Shown here in pieces: positions 35,139 to 42,935 of a DNA stretch of 64,000 nt; position 1 is the stretch's first letter; every line of letters begins with the position of its first letter. The stretch comes from Flavobacterium limicola (GTDB taxonomy: Bacteria > Bacteroidota > Bacteroidia > Flavobacteriales > Flavobacteriaceae), in the NCBI RefSeq assembly GCF_003634755.1, contig NZ_RBXA01000002.1:124001-188000 (forward strand), read 5' to 3'. The position numbers and the translations under genes were made by a program. The notes beneath the pieces are model-generated. The model did no database searches. It was not told the DNA's origin and saw only the letters and a program-made list of their open reading frames with translations.

Positions 35139-35840
35139 ATGAATAAACGTTTGCAAGAATTGTATGCAATTCACTGGCCGAATTTAACAAAAGAATTAAA
35201 TGAAATTTTGAATAATGAAGATTTAAATCAAAAACCCACAAACCCACTTTTACTTAGTATTGATGAAACAAAGTACTTAGAATCTGATGTGAAAGTTATG
35301 ATTCTTGGTCAAGAAACTAATGACTGGGGAAACAACTTTACAGGAAACATTGATGAAATTCTAGAAATATACGATGACTTCTACAATTCAGGATATGCTG
35401 TAAATACTTATGGAGGTCATTTTTGGAATGGTATAAATAGATTTAGTTCATTACTTGAGAATAAATTTCCTGATAAAAAAATATCTTACGTATGGAATAA
35501 TGTAGTGAAAATTGGGGCTTCCGGTAGAGACCAAAATCATCCTCAAAACCATATTTACAGTACGGAACTAAGTAACTTTAAGGTTCTAGAAAAGGAAATA
35601 GAAATTCTTAATCCAGATATTATTTTATTCATATCGGGACCAAATTATGACACCAATATTTCGAAAATATTAAAAGGTGTTCAATTTTCACATTTAAACG
35701 AAGGTTTTTCTACCAGGCAAATTGCAGAACTACAGTATAATAAGCGTAAAAATATTTTTAGAACTTATCATCCCAACTATTTGTGGAGAAATGACATCAA
35801 TCAATATTTTGAAGCAATAATAAATTCAATCAAGTTATAA
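35139..35840 (+). CDS. uracil-DNA glycosylase-like protein
   Basis: 233 residues from ATG 35139; an upstream ATG at 34986 would add 51 hydrophobic residues unlike the family. LGQETNDWGNNF near residue 60 corresponds to the catalytic first motif of the UDG fold, and RTYHPNYLWR near the C-terminus to the second (H-P-x-x-L). It resembles uncharacterised UDG-superfamily proteins rather than housekeeping Ung (GQDPYH is not present). It might remove modified bases from phage DNA, but that is inference from the location. Confidence 0.65.
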   Translation: MNKRLQELYAIHWPNLTKELNEILNNEDLNQKPTNPLLLSIDETKYLESDVKVMILGQETNDWGNNFTGNIDEILEIYDDFYNSGYAVNTYGGHFWNGINRFSSLLENKFPDKKISYVWNNVVKIGASGRDQNHPQNHIYSTELSNFKVLEKEIEILNPDIILFISGPNYDTNISKILKGVQFSHLNEGFSTRQIAELQYNKRKNIFRTYHPNYLWRNDINQYFEAIINSIKL

Positions 35841-35971
35841 AAATCGTAAAACCGCTACTGTTTTTATATTCCTGGTTTTAAAATAGAAAGCGCAAAAGGT
35901 ATTTGATATTTATCATAATCCTAAAACATTACAAAACAATCTTACATTTATTTCTTAAAGAATATCCACAA

Positions 35972-37276
35972 ATGACAAAAAAAATACTTCCAAGCTTATC
36001 TCTATTAGTTCTTCTAATTACTTCGTTTTCATGTTCAAAAAATGAAAAAAAAAAAGAAACAGCTCCTTCCGAAACCACAAGCTTTCTTTTAGTAAATGAA
36101 CAATTACCAATTAAAACGCTTTCAAATGCTTTAGAATGGCCTGAAGAAGTAATATTAGGTGTAGATTTAGGTTTGATAAAACTCAATGAAGATGGTGAAG
36201 AAAGGCTTAAAGATATTTTTGAAGATTATTCACAAGATGGCAAAGATGATTTTATCAAAGATAACAATCAAAAAAAAAGGAGCGATTTTGTTAAAGGTGA
36301 TTGGATTAAAAGTGAAACCAAAAAAATTTCTAACTTAAAACTTAATGACATAAAAAAGCATGAGTTTAATAACAATGAAATTATTCAAAACAAGTTAAAA
36401 AGCTATATTCCTTACTATATAGAAAGACAAACAGAAGAGTTGTCAAGTTATCAATTTAGTTTCTTCTCGAAAGGATTTTGGAAAAATTTAGGTCAAATAT
36501 CTTGGATACATACTAAAAGTACTTTTTGGGGAAAATTCTCTAACTGGGATATTAGTTACATAAAACCTGTTTATAAAAAAGATCTTCAACAAAAATGGGA
36601 AGGAATTTATAATTCTTATTTTTCAATCAAAAAAGCTGAAAATGAAATTAAAAACATAGCTAAAAATTATCAAGCTCTTTTAGTTTTAAAACATGATTAT
36701 ATAGCGAAACTTGAAAAAATAAAGACCGATAGATCTCAAGATATATCTTTAAACCAATTTAAATTTAAACCAAAAAATAACATCAACATTGAACCTATCA
36801 TCAGTCAATTTAATTTGACATTAGTCGATAATTTTGGACTTTGGTTTTTTGAAATATTGTTAGGTTTATTTACGTTCGCTTTGGTAAGACATATTCTTAT
36901 AAAATTATTTTATGCGGATGAACTAAGAGCACATGAAGAGCGAGTTGTTTTTTTCTTTGATTTAATACATACTGCGAAATCACCAATTACAGCAGGATTA
37001 TCTATTGTTGGGGCATTGGGAAGCTATTTGTTCTATGAAAAAAGAGATAATGAAATTTATGATGAATCAGGCAATATTGCAAAGAATTTAAAAACATTTC
37101 TTGGTGTTGTGTTGTTAGCCGTCTCTATTTGGTATTTTCCAAAAAAACAAATAAAACTTGAAAATGAAATAAATACAAATCTTGAAGCAAACTTTTCATC
37201 CCATTTTGATAAAACATCAATTATGATTTTAGATGACCTAAACTTAAATACCGAATTATTTTTCACTTCAATTTGA
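35972..37276 (+). CDS. lipoprotein with C-terminal membrane segments, unknown function
   Basis: 434 residues from ATG 35972. A lipoprotein signal ends ITSFSC with Cys21 followed by SKNEKKKE. Next comes a charged helical region, then two hydrophobic segments (LWFFEILLGLFTFALV near 285-300 and FLGVVLLAVSIWYF near 395). A TAKSPITAGLSIVGALGSYLFYEK block lies between them. No family recognised. Its stop is 5 bases before the ATG of the WHH-domain lipoprotein, so the two are one unit. It could serve as partner, export aid or immunity protein for the next gene. Confidence 0.6.
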   Translation: MTKKILPSLSLLVLLITSFSCSKNEKKKETAPSETTSFLLVNEQLPIKTLSNALEWPEEVILGVDLGLIKLNEDGEERLKDIFEDYSQDGKDDFIKDNNQKKRSDFVKGDWIKSETKKISNLKLNDIKKHEFNNNEIIQNKLKSYIPYYIERQTEELSSYQFSFFSKGFWKNLGQISWIHTKSTFWGKFSNWDISYIKPVYKKDLQQKWEGIYNSYFSIKKAENEIKNIAKNYQALLVLKHDYIAKLEKIKTDRSQDISLNQFKFKPKNNINIEPIISQFNLTLVDNFGLWFFEILLGLFTFALVRHILIKLFYADELRAHEERVVFFFDLIHTAKSPITAGLSIVGALGSYLFYEKRDNEIYDESGNIAKNLKTFLGVVLLAVSIWYFPKKQIKLENEINTNLEANFSSHFDKTSIMILDDLNLNTELFFTSI

Positions 37277-37281
37277 ATAGT

Positions 37282-38259
37282 ATGAAATTATTACAATCAC
37301 AAAAACTAGCATTCTTTCTTTTATTTTTAATTATCTTTTCTAGCTGTAAAAAGGCAGGTGAAGAAGTAATAGAAACTGTTGGTAAAACAATTGCTAAAGA
37401 AACTATTGAAACATCTGTAGAAACTGGAACAAAAGCAGTAATTAAATCTTTAACAAAAAAAGAAATTGAATATGCAGTAATAGAAAATGGTTTTAATAAA
37501 GCTATTTTAAAAAACGTTTTAAATAACCTTTCAAATCATGAAGCTTCGCTATTTGTAAATGAATCAAAATTTTTCAAATCAAATATTCTAAAATTCAATA
37601 ATAATCCTGATTTAGTTATAGCTTATAAAAAAATAATTAACTCGGAATCTCATAGAACCAATTTAATCTATTTAAATCAAGCAGAAAACTGGATAAAAAA
37701 CGGTTCCAAAGGAGAACTAATACTTAATGTTCAAAGCAGTAATGTTGAAAAAAAACTTCTTGGAACAGTAAAAAATGATATCCCATATATCAAAAAGAAC
37801 ATCCATTTTGAAGGTTTAAATTTATCGGCCATTGTTCCTGATTTCAGTAAATATAGAGCTTTTAGAGCTCCTTCTCTAGAATCTGTATTTTTTAAAAGTC
37901 CTGATAAGGTTCAATTTGAAATTTGTAGAGCAAATTTGAGAAAGGAATATTTAAAAAACCCAAAAAAAATAGAGGAAATATTGATGATTCAAAATAGAAG
38001 ATTTGCTGAAAATGGTGGTATTATTTCTGAGGGAAGAAATATAATTGATCCTTTAGAAATGTTAGAAAAACAAAAAAACGATATTCTTCAAAAGAATTCA
38101 GGCAAACAACAAGGAAGAATATTTGGATTTGTTTGGCATCATAATGAAGAAGTTGGTATTATTGACTTAGTTGCATATGATAAACATAATACAATAAATC
38201 ACATTGGCGGCAGAAATATTTGGGGCGGAGGTTCAATAGCTAGGAAAATAAAAAAATAA
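37282..38259 (+). CDS. lipoprotein with C-terminal WHH (HNH-superfamily) nuclease domain
   Basis: 325 residues from ATG 37282. Lipoprotein signal LLFLIIFSSC with Cys22, then KKAGEEV. The C-terminal 45 residues carry WHH at 285-287, then His302 and H307-x-G-G, the spacing of the WHH toxin nuclease family (WHH, roughly 14 residues, H, HxGG). The middle is helical and not recognised. A nuclease behind a lipid anchor points to an antibacterial toxin carried on the cell surface, as in polymorphic toxin systems. No immunity gene is certain; the flanking genes are candidates. Confidence 0.68.
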   Translation: MKLLQSQKLAFFLLFLIIFSSCKKAGEEVIETVGKTIAKETIETSVETGTKAVIKSLTKKEIEYAVIENGFNKAILKNVLNNLSNHEASLFVNESKFFKSNILKFNNNPDLVIAYKKIINSESHRTNLIYLNQAENWIKNGSKGELILNVQSSNVEKKLLGTVKNDIPYIKKNIHFEGLNLSAIVPDFSKYRAFRAPSLESVFFKSPDKVQFEICRANLRKEYLKNPKKIEEILMIQNRRFAENGGIISEGRNIIDPLEMLEKQKNDILQKNSGKQQGRIFGFVWHHNEEVGIIDLVAYDKHNTINHIGGRNIWGGGSIARKIKK

Positions 38260-38319
38260 TTTGTTGTCCTATATAAATTATTTTTTGGAAAAAGGCTGTA
38301 TTAGCAATAAATACAAGTT

Positions 38320-38685
38320 TTAGAATACATACGATTCCGGTATTTCAATTTTAATACTATTATAGTATTTGAAAAGGTCTATTATGTCTCTTTGGGCCAA
38401 TTCTCGACTAATATAATCATTTACCTGATTTAATTTGTTTTCGAGTAATAAGATCCTGTAATGAAAAACAGCGTTTACAATAAAATCATAGCGACTTTCT
38501 GCAATATCAAGCATTAACAGAAGATTTTTGTGTCTTTTTAAGGTTTCATTTACGAATTGCAAATCGGCATTGCATTGACAATTATCATCAGCGATATTAT
38601 CTAATAAAAAAAGCACACTTTCTGGGTATTTTTCGATTTCAGTTACTACTTGAATTGAAATGTTAATTTGTTCTTGTGTTATCAT
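38320..38685 (-). CDS. 121-aa helical protein of unknown function
   Basis: Mostly helical, mildly acidic, with NCQCNADL near residue 35 and no known domain. It lies on the minus strand 43 bases behind the integrase and 60 bases after the WHH gene (convergent). It might be integrase-linked or, less likely because of orientation, an immunity protein. Confidence 0.55.
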   Translation of the reverse strand: MITQEQINISIQVVTEIEKYPESVLFLLDNIADDNCQCNADLQFVNETLKRHKNLLLMLDIAESRYDFIVNAVFHYRILLLENKLNQVNDYISRELAQRDIIDLFKYYNSIKIEIPESYVF

Positions 38686-38728
38686 TTTTTCTTTTTAAAG
38701 GTTATAGTATAAAAATAAGTTTTTTTAT

Positions 38729-39955
38729 TTACAAAATTTTTGAATTTTTAAAAACATCATTAGCTATTTTATCTAATTTTTTATTGGGTAATTTATTCAG
38801 ATATGCTTGTGTTGTTTTTATATCGGTATGCCCAAGCATTTCACTAATAGCGTCAATTGGTATATCATTAAATTTTAAATAGGTTGCAAAGGAATGTCTT
38901 GCGGTATAAAAAGTAATATTCTTATTCACACCTACGAGGTTGGCAATTTCTTTCAACGATTTATTGACTTCTTTTAATATTTTTTCTTCTCTATATTTAA
39001 TTTGCTTTTTTGTTAAACCTTTTTCCCTTAAGATAGGTAGCAAATAATCTCCGTAAGATTTACTTTTGTAAAAATCAAGAGTTTCTGTTGGAAGGGGAGG
39101 TAATTCAAATTCCAAATGGACGCCTGTTTTTATTCGAGTATATGACATTTGAGTATCAAAGATATTTGAGGTGTTCAAACAAGTAATGTCTATAAAATTC
39201 ATACCTCTACAATAAAAACTAAGAAGGTACATATCCTTTGCAAATTGTTGTTTTGCATTATTTGAAACGTCTATTTTTAGAAGTAGCCCAATTTCCATTT
39301 CTGATAAATAATCTCGTTTAGCCTCATTTTTTAATTTTGAAATTTTATAGTCTTTAAATGGATAAATCCGTTCAGGAATCTGTTTTCTCATAATTGCTTT
39401 ATTCAAAACTGCCCTGATTGTCCTCATTCTGATACTTATTCCACTATCAGTTCCACCGTTACTTCTTAAAAAGGATTCGTATTTTTGTAAATACTCAAAA
39501 TTCAGTTGAGTAAATTTTAAAGTATTGCTTTTCGAAAATTTTTGCAATGACTTTAAGGTTTCTTTGTATATATCCGCAGTGCCAATTTTTTCAGAGGCAT
39601 AAAATTCATCCGTAATTTCTTGATGAAAGCCAAAGTAATCGGAAGTGTTGGACTTTGGATCATCTCTTTTTATTTCATTTACAAGTTCGCTTAATAAATA
39701 ATCTTCATCAAGTTTTATTCTTTCGTCAATGAAATCTTCAACTTTTTTATTGGTTTTTTCAATAAAGCCATTAATAATTTTATGCTTTTTGTTTGAAGTT
39801 TTTAATCTGTCAGATTCAAAACTCCAATCTTCAAGATCACAAGAGTATTTTGTTGAAATCAAAGTGTTTTTTCTGTCTTTTACCAAAGTTAAAACAATTG
39901 TGTTTTTACCGTCTTTGTTAGGTTTTTTCCTGATTGTGAATTTACTGGATGTCAT
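38729..39955 (-). CDS. int: tyrosine integrase of the island
   Basis: 408 residues. N-terminal arm-binding beta domain (FTIRKKPNKDGKNTIVLTLV), SAM-like core domain about 105-200, catalytic domain with SFYCRGMNF (Arg I), Y350-T-A-R353 in place of H-x-x-R, His376 in LGHTD and nucleophile Tyr385 in QAYLNKL. It stands 150 bases inside the right attachment repeat, transcribed inward, which makes it the enzyme that recombines the tRNA-Arg site. A perfect promoter and a double arm-type motif lie in its upstream region. Confidence 0.92.
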   Translation of the reverse strand: MTSSKFTIRKKPNKDGKNTIVLTLVKDRKNTLISTKYSCDLEDWSFESDRLKTSNKKHKIINGFIEKTNKKVEDFIDERIKLDEDYLLSELVNEIKRDDPKSNTSDYFGFHQEITDEFYASEKIGTADIYKETLKSLQKFSKSNTLKFTQLNFEYLQKYESFLRSNGGTDSGISIRMRTIRAVLNKAIMRKQIPERIYPFKDYKISKLKNEAKRDYLSEMEIGLLLKIDVSNNAKQQFAKDMYLLSFYCRGMNFIDITCLNTSNIFDTQMSYTRIKTGVHLEFELPPLPTETLDFYKSKSYGDYLLPILREKGLTKKQIKYREEKILKEVNKSLKEIANLVGVNKNITFYTARHSFATYLKFNDIPIDAISEMLGHTDIKTTQAYLNKLPNKKLDKIANDVFKNSKIL

Positions 39956-39971
39956 ATTAGTTTAAGTTTTT

Positions 39972-39991
39972 GTCGAACATTTGTCGAACAT
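39972..39991. promoter_or_regulatory. right arm-type site, paired CGAACAT motifs
   Basis: GTCGAACATT followed by TGTCGAACAT, differing in one base from 6851-6870 at the other island end and in the same orientation. It lies between the integrase promoter and the integrase start, so binding there could also repress the gene. Confidence 0.6.
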
Positions 39992-39998
39992 TTGCACT

Positions 39999-40029
39999 CA
40001 AAACTACAATAAAAGAAAGAAATAGGCAA
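39999..40029 (-). promoter_or_regulatory. promoter of the island integrase
   Basis: On the minus strand: TTG (40029-40027), 20 bases, TAGTTTTG (40006-39999), a full match to TTG-N(19-21)-TAnnTTTG. Transcription would begin near 39993, at the arm-type site. Confidence 0.65.
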
Positions 40030-40104
40030 ACAAAATAAGTTGTAATGCGTTGTATATCAAGGAAAAGAACACATAAGAAAGCATAGGAAACTAAATTTAT
40101 CCTC

Positions 40105-40148
40105 CCTTCTAAGCAGGCGGTCGAAGGTTCGAATCCTTCTGCCTTCAC
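40105..40148 (+). repeat. right attachment repeat (attR)
   Basis: Exact 44-bp copy of the tRNA-Arg 3' half at 6757-6800. The bases before it do not complete a tRNA, so it is the displaced original 3' end. Confidence 0.92.
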
Positions 40149-40151
40149 AAC

Positions 40152-40179
40152 AAAACCCACTGGATTCAGTGGGTTTTTT
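40152..40179 (+). terminator. displaced native terminator of the tRNA cluster
   Basis: AAAACCCACTG and CAGTGGGTTTT form a perfect 11-bp stem with loop GATT, followed by TT. It stands 4 bases after attR, where the tRNA-Arg 3' end used to be. Confidence 0.85.
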
Positions 40180-40269
40180 GCGTTTAGTGATTTTTGTATT
40201 TTATAATTTCCTACATTTACCACAACAAAAAGCAACATTTTGCGACATTTTCACGAACAAATCACAAAC

Positions 40270-40473
40270 ATGAAAATAGAAATTAAACTGGTGACTTCAC
40301 GGAAAGAGATTGAAGATGGATTTCCTTTGGTGGTGGAAATTAAGCGCCACAATAAAAGGGAGTCTAAAACGATTTCTTTAAGTAATAAGCCTGCTTGCGC
40401 TTATAAAAAAATTATATTTGTTTGCTTTTTTCATGTTCACGAGCTTCTAAGTAATGTATATATAGTAGTATAG
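40270..40473 (+). pseudogene. N-terminal remnant of another tyrosine integrase
   Basis: The 67-codon frame starts MKIEIKLVTSRKEIEDGF and continues VEIKRHNKRESKTISLS, the arm-type DNA-binding start of Bacteroidota integrases, then changes abruptly into sequence without resemblance (after about 40390). Core and catalytic domains are missing. It lies 120 bases outside attR, pointing away from the tRNA, where an integrase of an earlier insertion would lie. Confidence 0.6.
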
Positions 40474-40541
40474 CTGATAAATGAGTTAAGTTTTGCGTTG
40501 CTAAATTACTATGTTTTATAATTAATTTAATTTTTACAATT

Positions 40542-40823
40542 ATGACAGACGAATTCAAAAGCATTGATTAAGAAGATATCGCTCTTCTTAAATTTCCAAC
40601 AACAGAGGTTCTTGATGATGTTAACGAAATAAAAATTGGAACAAGTGAAATCAATAGAGCGTTATCGCTTGGGAATTTAGAGCATTCTAAAATTAAAATT
40701 TTCTTTGAGTATACCGAATCCAAAAAATTTGTAGACACTACCGCTTGGGCTGTTACAGACAAAAACGTGCTGTTGAAACAAGGTGTGATGATTCCAATTC
40801 ACAGGATTTATAAATTGTTTTAA
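40542..40823 (+). pseudogene. small conserved gene with an early in-frame stop
   Basis: From ATG 40542 a frame of 93 codons runs to TAA 40821-40823, broken only by TAA at codon 10 (40569-40571). The rest reads as normal protein (PTTEVLDDVNEIKIGTS, then LEHSKIKIFFEYTE, AWAVTDKNVLLKQG, PIHRIYKLF). I recall similar 90-residue hypothetical proteins in Flavobacterium. A restart inside the frame is not obvious. Confidence 0.6.
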
Positions 40824-41096
40824 TGGCTACTAATTTTTTTATTTGGAGCGCTTTTCCATCACTCCAAGTTTTAGTGCAATTGTCACGTTCGTGATTATTA
40901 AAATTAATTGTTGTTCAATTTTTTAGTGTTCACAAGTGGAATGCATTTGCTTGGATGGGTTTCCGTGATAAGCGATTCATTTTGATTGGAGTTCAGCTTT
41001 TATATAAGTTCATAACTAATTCAAAAAAAAACACTAAATAGTTATATTTTAATCTGGCTAAAATCAATTTAAAACGTATTCAACCTTAATTATTGA
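40824..41096. other. intergenic region without recognisable feature
   Basis: About 270 bases between the broken small gene and a convergent membrane protein gene. No ORF, RNA or clear hairpin seen. Confidence 0.5.
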
Positions 41097-41351
41097 TTAT
41101 TTCAAATTTCTTACTTTCAAAAGTTCTTCCAAGTCTTTTCTTTTTTTATTTCTAGGGTCATTAATCATTTTGTAGATAAAATACAAAGGAATTAATGTAA
41201 GTATCCCCCAACTGTTTTTAACAATACTGTAAAATATTATTCCCACTAAAAATCCAATAATCAAGGCATTAGTAATCGAAAATGATTTCATTTTTTTTGC
41301 TTCGTCTAATAATTCTTGGTCAGTGAATTCTGAAAAGTCTTTGTTTGTCAT
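41097..41351 (-). CDS. small membrane protein
   Basis: 84 residues. N-terminal helical DQELLDEAKKMKS, two hydrophobic segments (ITNALIIGFLVGIIFYSIV and WGILTLIPLYFIYKMI), then a basic end NKKRKDLEELLKVRNLK. Proteins of this layout (ELL.EAKK.K ... LEELLKERNLK) are common single genes in Flavobacteriia; function unknown. Lies on the same strand as the three cassette-like genes but has no hairpin behind it. Confidence 0.7.
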   Translation of the reverse strand: MTNKDFSEFTDQELLDEAKKMKSFSITNALIIGFLVGIIFYSIVKNSWGILTLIPLYFIYKMINDPRNKKRKDLEELLKVRNLK

Positions 41352-41389
41352 TGTTTATTTTGTTTCATGTTGTTAATTATGCAGTCGTC

Positions 41390-41503
41390 AGCATAACATA
41401 AGCTAACGTTTTTGAGCTCAGCGAAGGTGGGCTTTAGAAAGTACAAATGTTCAGCCTAGTAACTAAAGCCTCACTTTTGCCAAACCCTTATTAGCAGTTC
41501 GTT
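41390..41503 (-). repeat. attC-like imperfect hairpin, site A
   Basis: Core arms AAGGTGGGCTTTAG (41424-41437) and CTAAAGCCTCACTTTT (41463 on), paired with an unpaired base, flanked by GCTAACG at the left and TTAGCAG at the right. It lies right behind the stop of the MepB-like gene. Confidence 0.45.
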
Positions 41504-41514
41504 GTTATTATTCG

Positions 41515-42054
41515 TTAATTATTTTCGTTTGTTTGTGATAATAATCTCTTTACTAAATCAAAGTCAGTTGCGTTGTCACTTTTAATTATCATAAAATATT
41601 TTGTCTGCCAAGTTTGTGTTTTTTTCGCTTGTTCATTTATTGCAAAATCCCAAGTTGGATAAATTCTAATTCCACGTTTTCCAGTTTTTCCGTTTCGTGT
41701 TATTATTCCTTTGTCAGCCAACACCGATTTCGGAAAAATAAATTGTCCGAAATTATCGTTATTTCTTGCTGTGATAATTACAAAATCAAAATTGTCTAAA
41801 GGTTCAGTAATTCCATCTTTGTTTCGTTTCCACACCGTTACAAATTGACCTGCTTTTTTAGGTGTAATTTTAGAAATTCGTTGTTGAATTTTTCTTCCGT
41901 TAAGTTCAAAAGTGCATGCGCCGTATTGTTTACTTTCTGTGTTCTGTTTCAAGTTTGTGAAATCAAACCCACATTTGTCATAAACCAATTCTTTTACAAC
42001 TTTTAGGTCGCTATGAATTGATTTTAAAAGTGTTAAAGTGTTTTCGGTTGTCAT
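41515..42054 (-). CDS. MepB family protein
   Basis: 179 residues from ATG 42054; the frame extends to 42150 but the conserved family start is MTTENTLTLLKSIHSDL. Typical MepB blocks follow: YGACTFELNGRKIQQRISKITPKK, GQFVTVWKR, GQFIFPKSVL and GIRIYPTWD. MepB proteins are uncharacterised, first noted beside a staphylococcal multidrug efflux gene; the fold may bind nucleic acid. Flanked by attC-like hairpins on both sides, it looks like a mobile gene cassette. Confidence 0.8.
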   Translation of the reverse strand: MTTENTLTLLKSIHSDLKVVKELVYDKCGFDFTNLKQNTESKQYGACTFELNGRKIQQRISKITPKKAGQFVTVWKRNKDGITEPLDNFDFVIITARNNDNFGQFIFPKSVLADKGIITRNGKTGKRGIRIYPTWDFAINEQAKKTQTWQTKYFMIIKSDNATDFDLVKRLLSQTNENN

Positions 42055-42109
42055 TTTTCCTGTCAATATTTTGTTTGTTCGTTTTTTGTTTGAATATCGT
42101 TTTATACTT

Positions 42110-42215
42110 ACAGCTAAGGTTCTGGTACCAAAGCGGATTTGCCAAATCATCCCAAATACAAAATCATCTTTCCCTTTAGTCTATTGCCAAATCCATTTTG
42201 ATAGTTGTTGGTGTA
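42110..42215 (-). repeat. attC-like imperfect hairpin, site B
   Basis: CCAAAGCGGATTTGCC (from 42128) pairs with ATTGCCAAATCCATTTTG (to 42200) apart from three positions; AGCTAAGG lies outside at the left and AGTTGTTGG at the right. It follows the stop of the GNAT gene. Confidence 0.45.
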
Positions 42216-42230
42216 TTATTGCTTTTATTT

Positions 42231-42740
42231 TTAAATGCAGTATTCAAGTAATGCCAAATATAAATTCCTATGTTGAATTGGCAAGTTTTCTGTTGTGGGC
42301 GTTGTATAGTTTTCAATAAACTTAAAACCATAACTTTGATAGTAATTCAAAATACTTTGATTATCACCCCAAGTATCCATTCTTACATATTTTAAGTTTT
42401 TCTGTTTTCCAAACTCTTTAGCCCAAGAAAGGATTTTTTCAAATTGTTTTTGTCCTTTATATTTTGGATTAACCACAATTCTATGTAAATAAATAGCGTC
42501 TTCTTTCTCTTTTTCACGCCATATAATTCGGTCATTGAAACAAATACTAAAAACGCATAAAATTGTATCCTCTTCAACAATTTTGAATTGAAGTTTATTT
42601 TTAGCGTCAGCTTTTAATACATTTTTGTCATATCCATTCCAAACAGGAAAACCCTTGTTCTTTTGATAAAGTATTGCTTCATCAAAAAGTTGACAAATAA
42701 ATTCAAAATCATCAACAGTTGTGTTATGAATTGTGTTCAT
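42231..42740 (-). CDS. GNAT family N-acetyltransferase
   Basis: 169 residues. Central acetyl-CoA-binding region IYLHRIVVNPKYKGQKQFEKILSWA and the later YYQSYGFKFIENY are typical of GNAT enzymes. The substrate cannot be inferred. GNAT genes are frequent in integron cassettes, in keeping with the hairpins at each end. Confidence 0.85.
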   Translation of the reverse strand: MNTIHNTTVDDFEFICQLFDEAILYQKNKGFPVWNGYDKNVLKADAKNKLQFKIVEEDTILCVFSICFNDRIIWREKEKEDAIYLHRIVVNPKYKGQKQFEKILSWAKEFGKQKNLKYVRMDTWGDNQSILNYYQSYGFKFIENYTTPTTENLPIQHRNLYLALLEYCI

Positions 42741-42799
42741 GAAATCTTTTTTTCTGGTAATTCGAGTTAGATAATTTGATTATTTAGTGATGCAATTAC

Positions 42800-42930
42800 A
42801 GCATAACGTTATGCCACTTTGAGATGGCTGGAAGTTCGTAAACGCTCAATTTTCGGCTTATTCTAAACTTGATGCGAAACGGTAATTCCACTAAACTCCA
42901 GCTAGCTCAAAATGGCTGTTGGCAGTTGTG
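42800..42930 (-). repeat. attC-like imperfect hairpin, site C
   Basis: 24-base arms 42813-42836 and 42893-42916, 19 of 24 positions complementary, with outer motifs GCATAACGTTATGC at the left and GGCAGTTGTG at the right. It follows the broken 386-codon gene. The most regular of the four sites. Confidence 0.55.
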
Positions 42931-42935
42931 TTTTA

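Noticed and set aside
39957..40238. Minus-strand ORF of 93 codons at the right island end
   Set aside because: It reads through attR (again giving AEGFEPST), the displaced terminator and the integrase promoter; not a gene.
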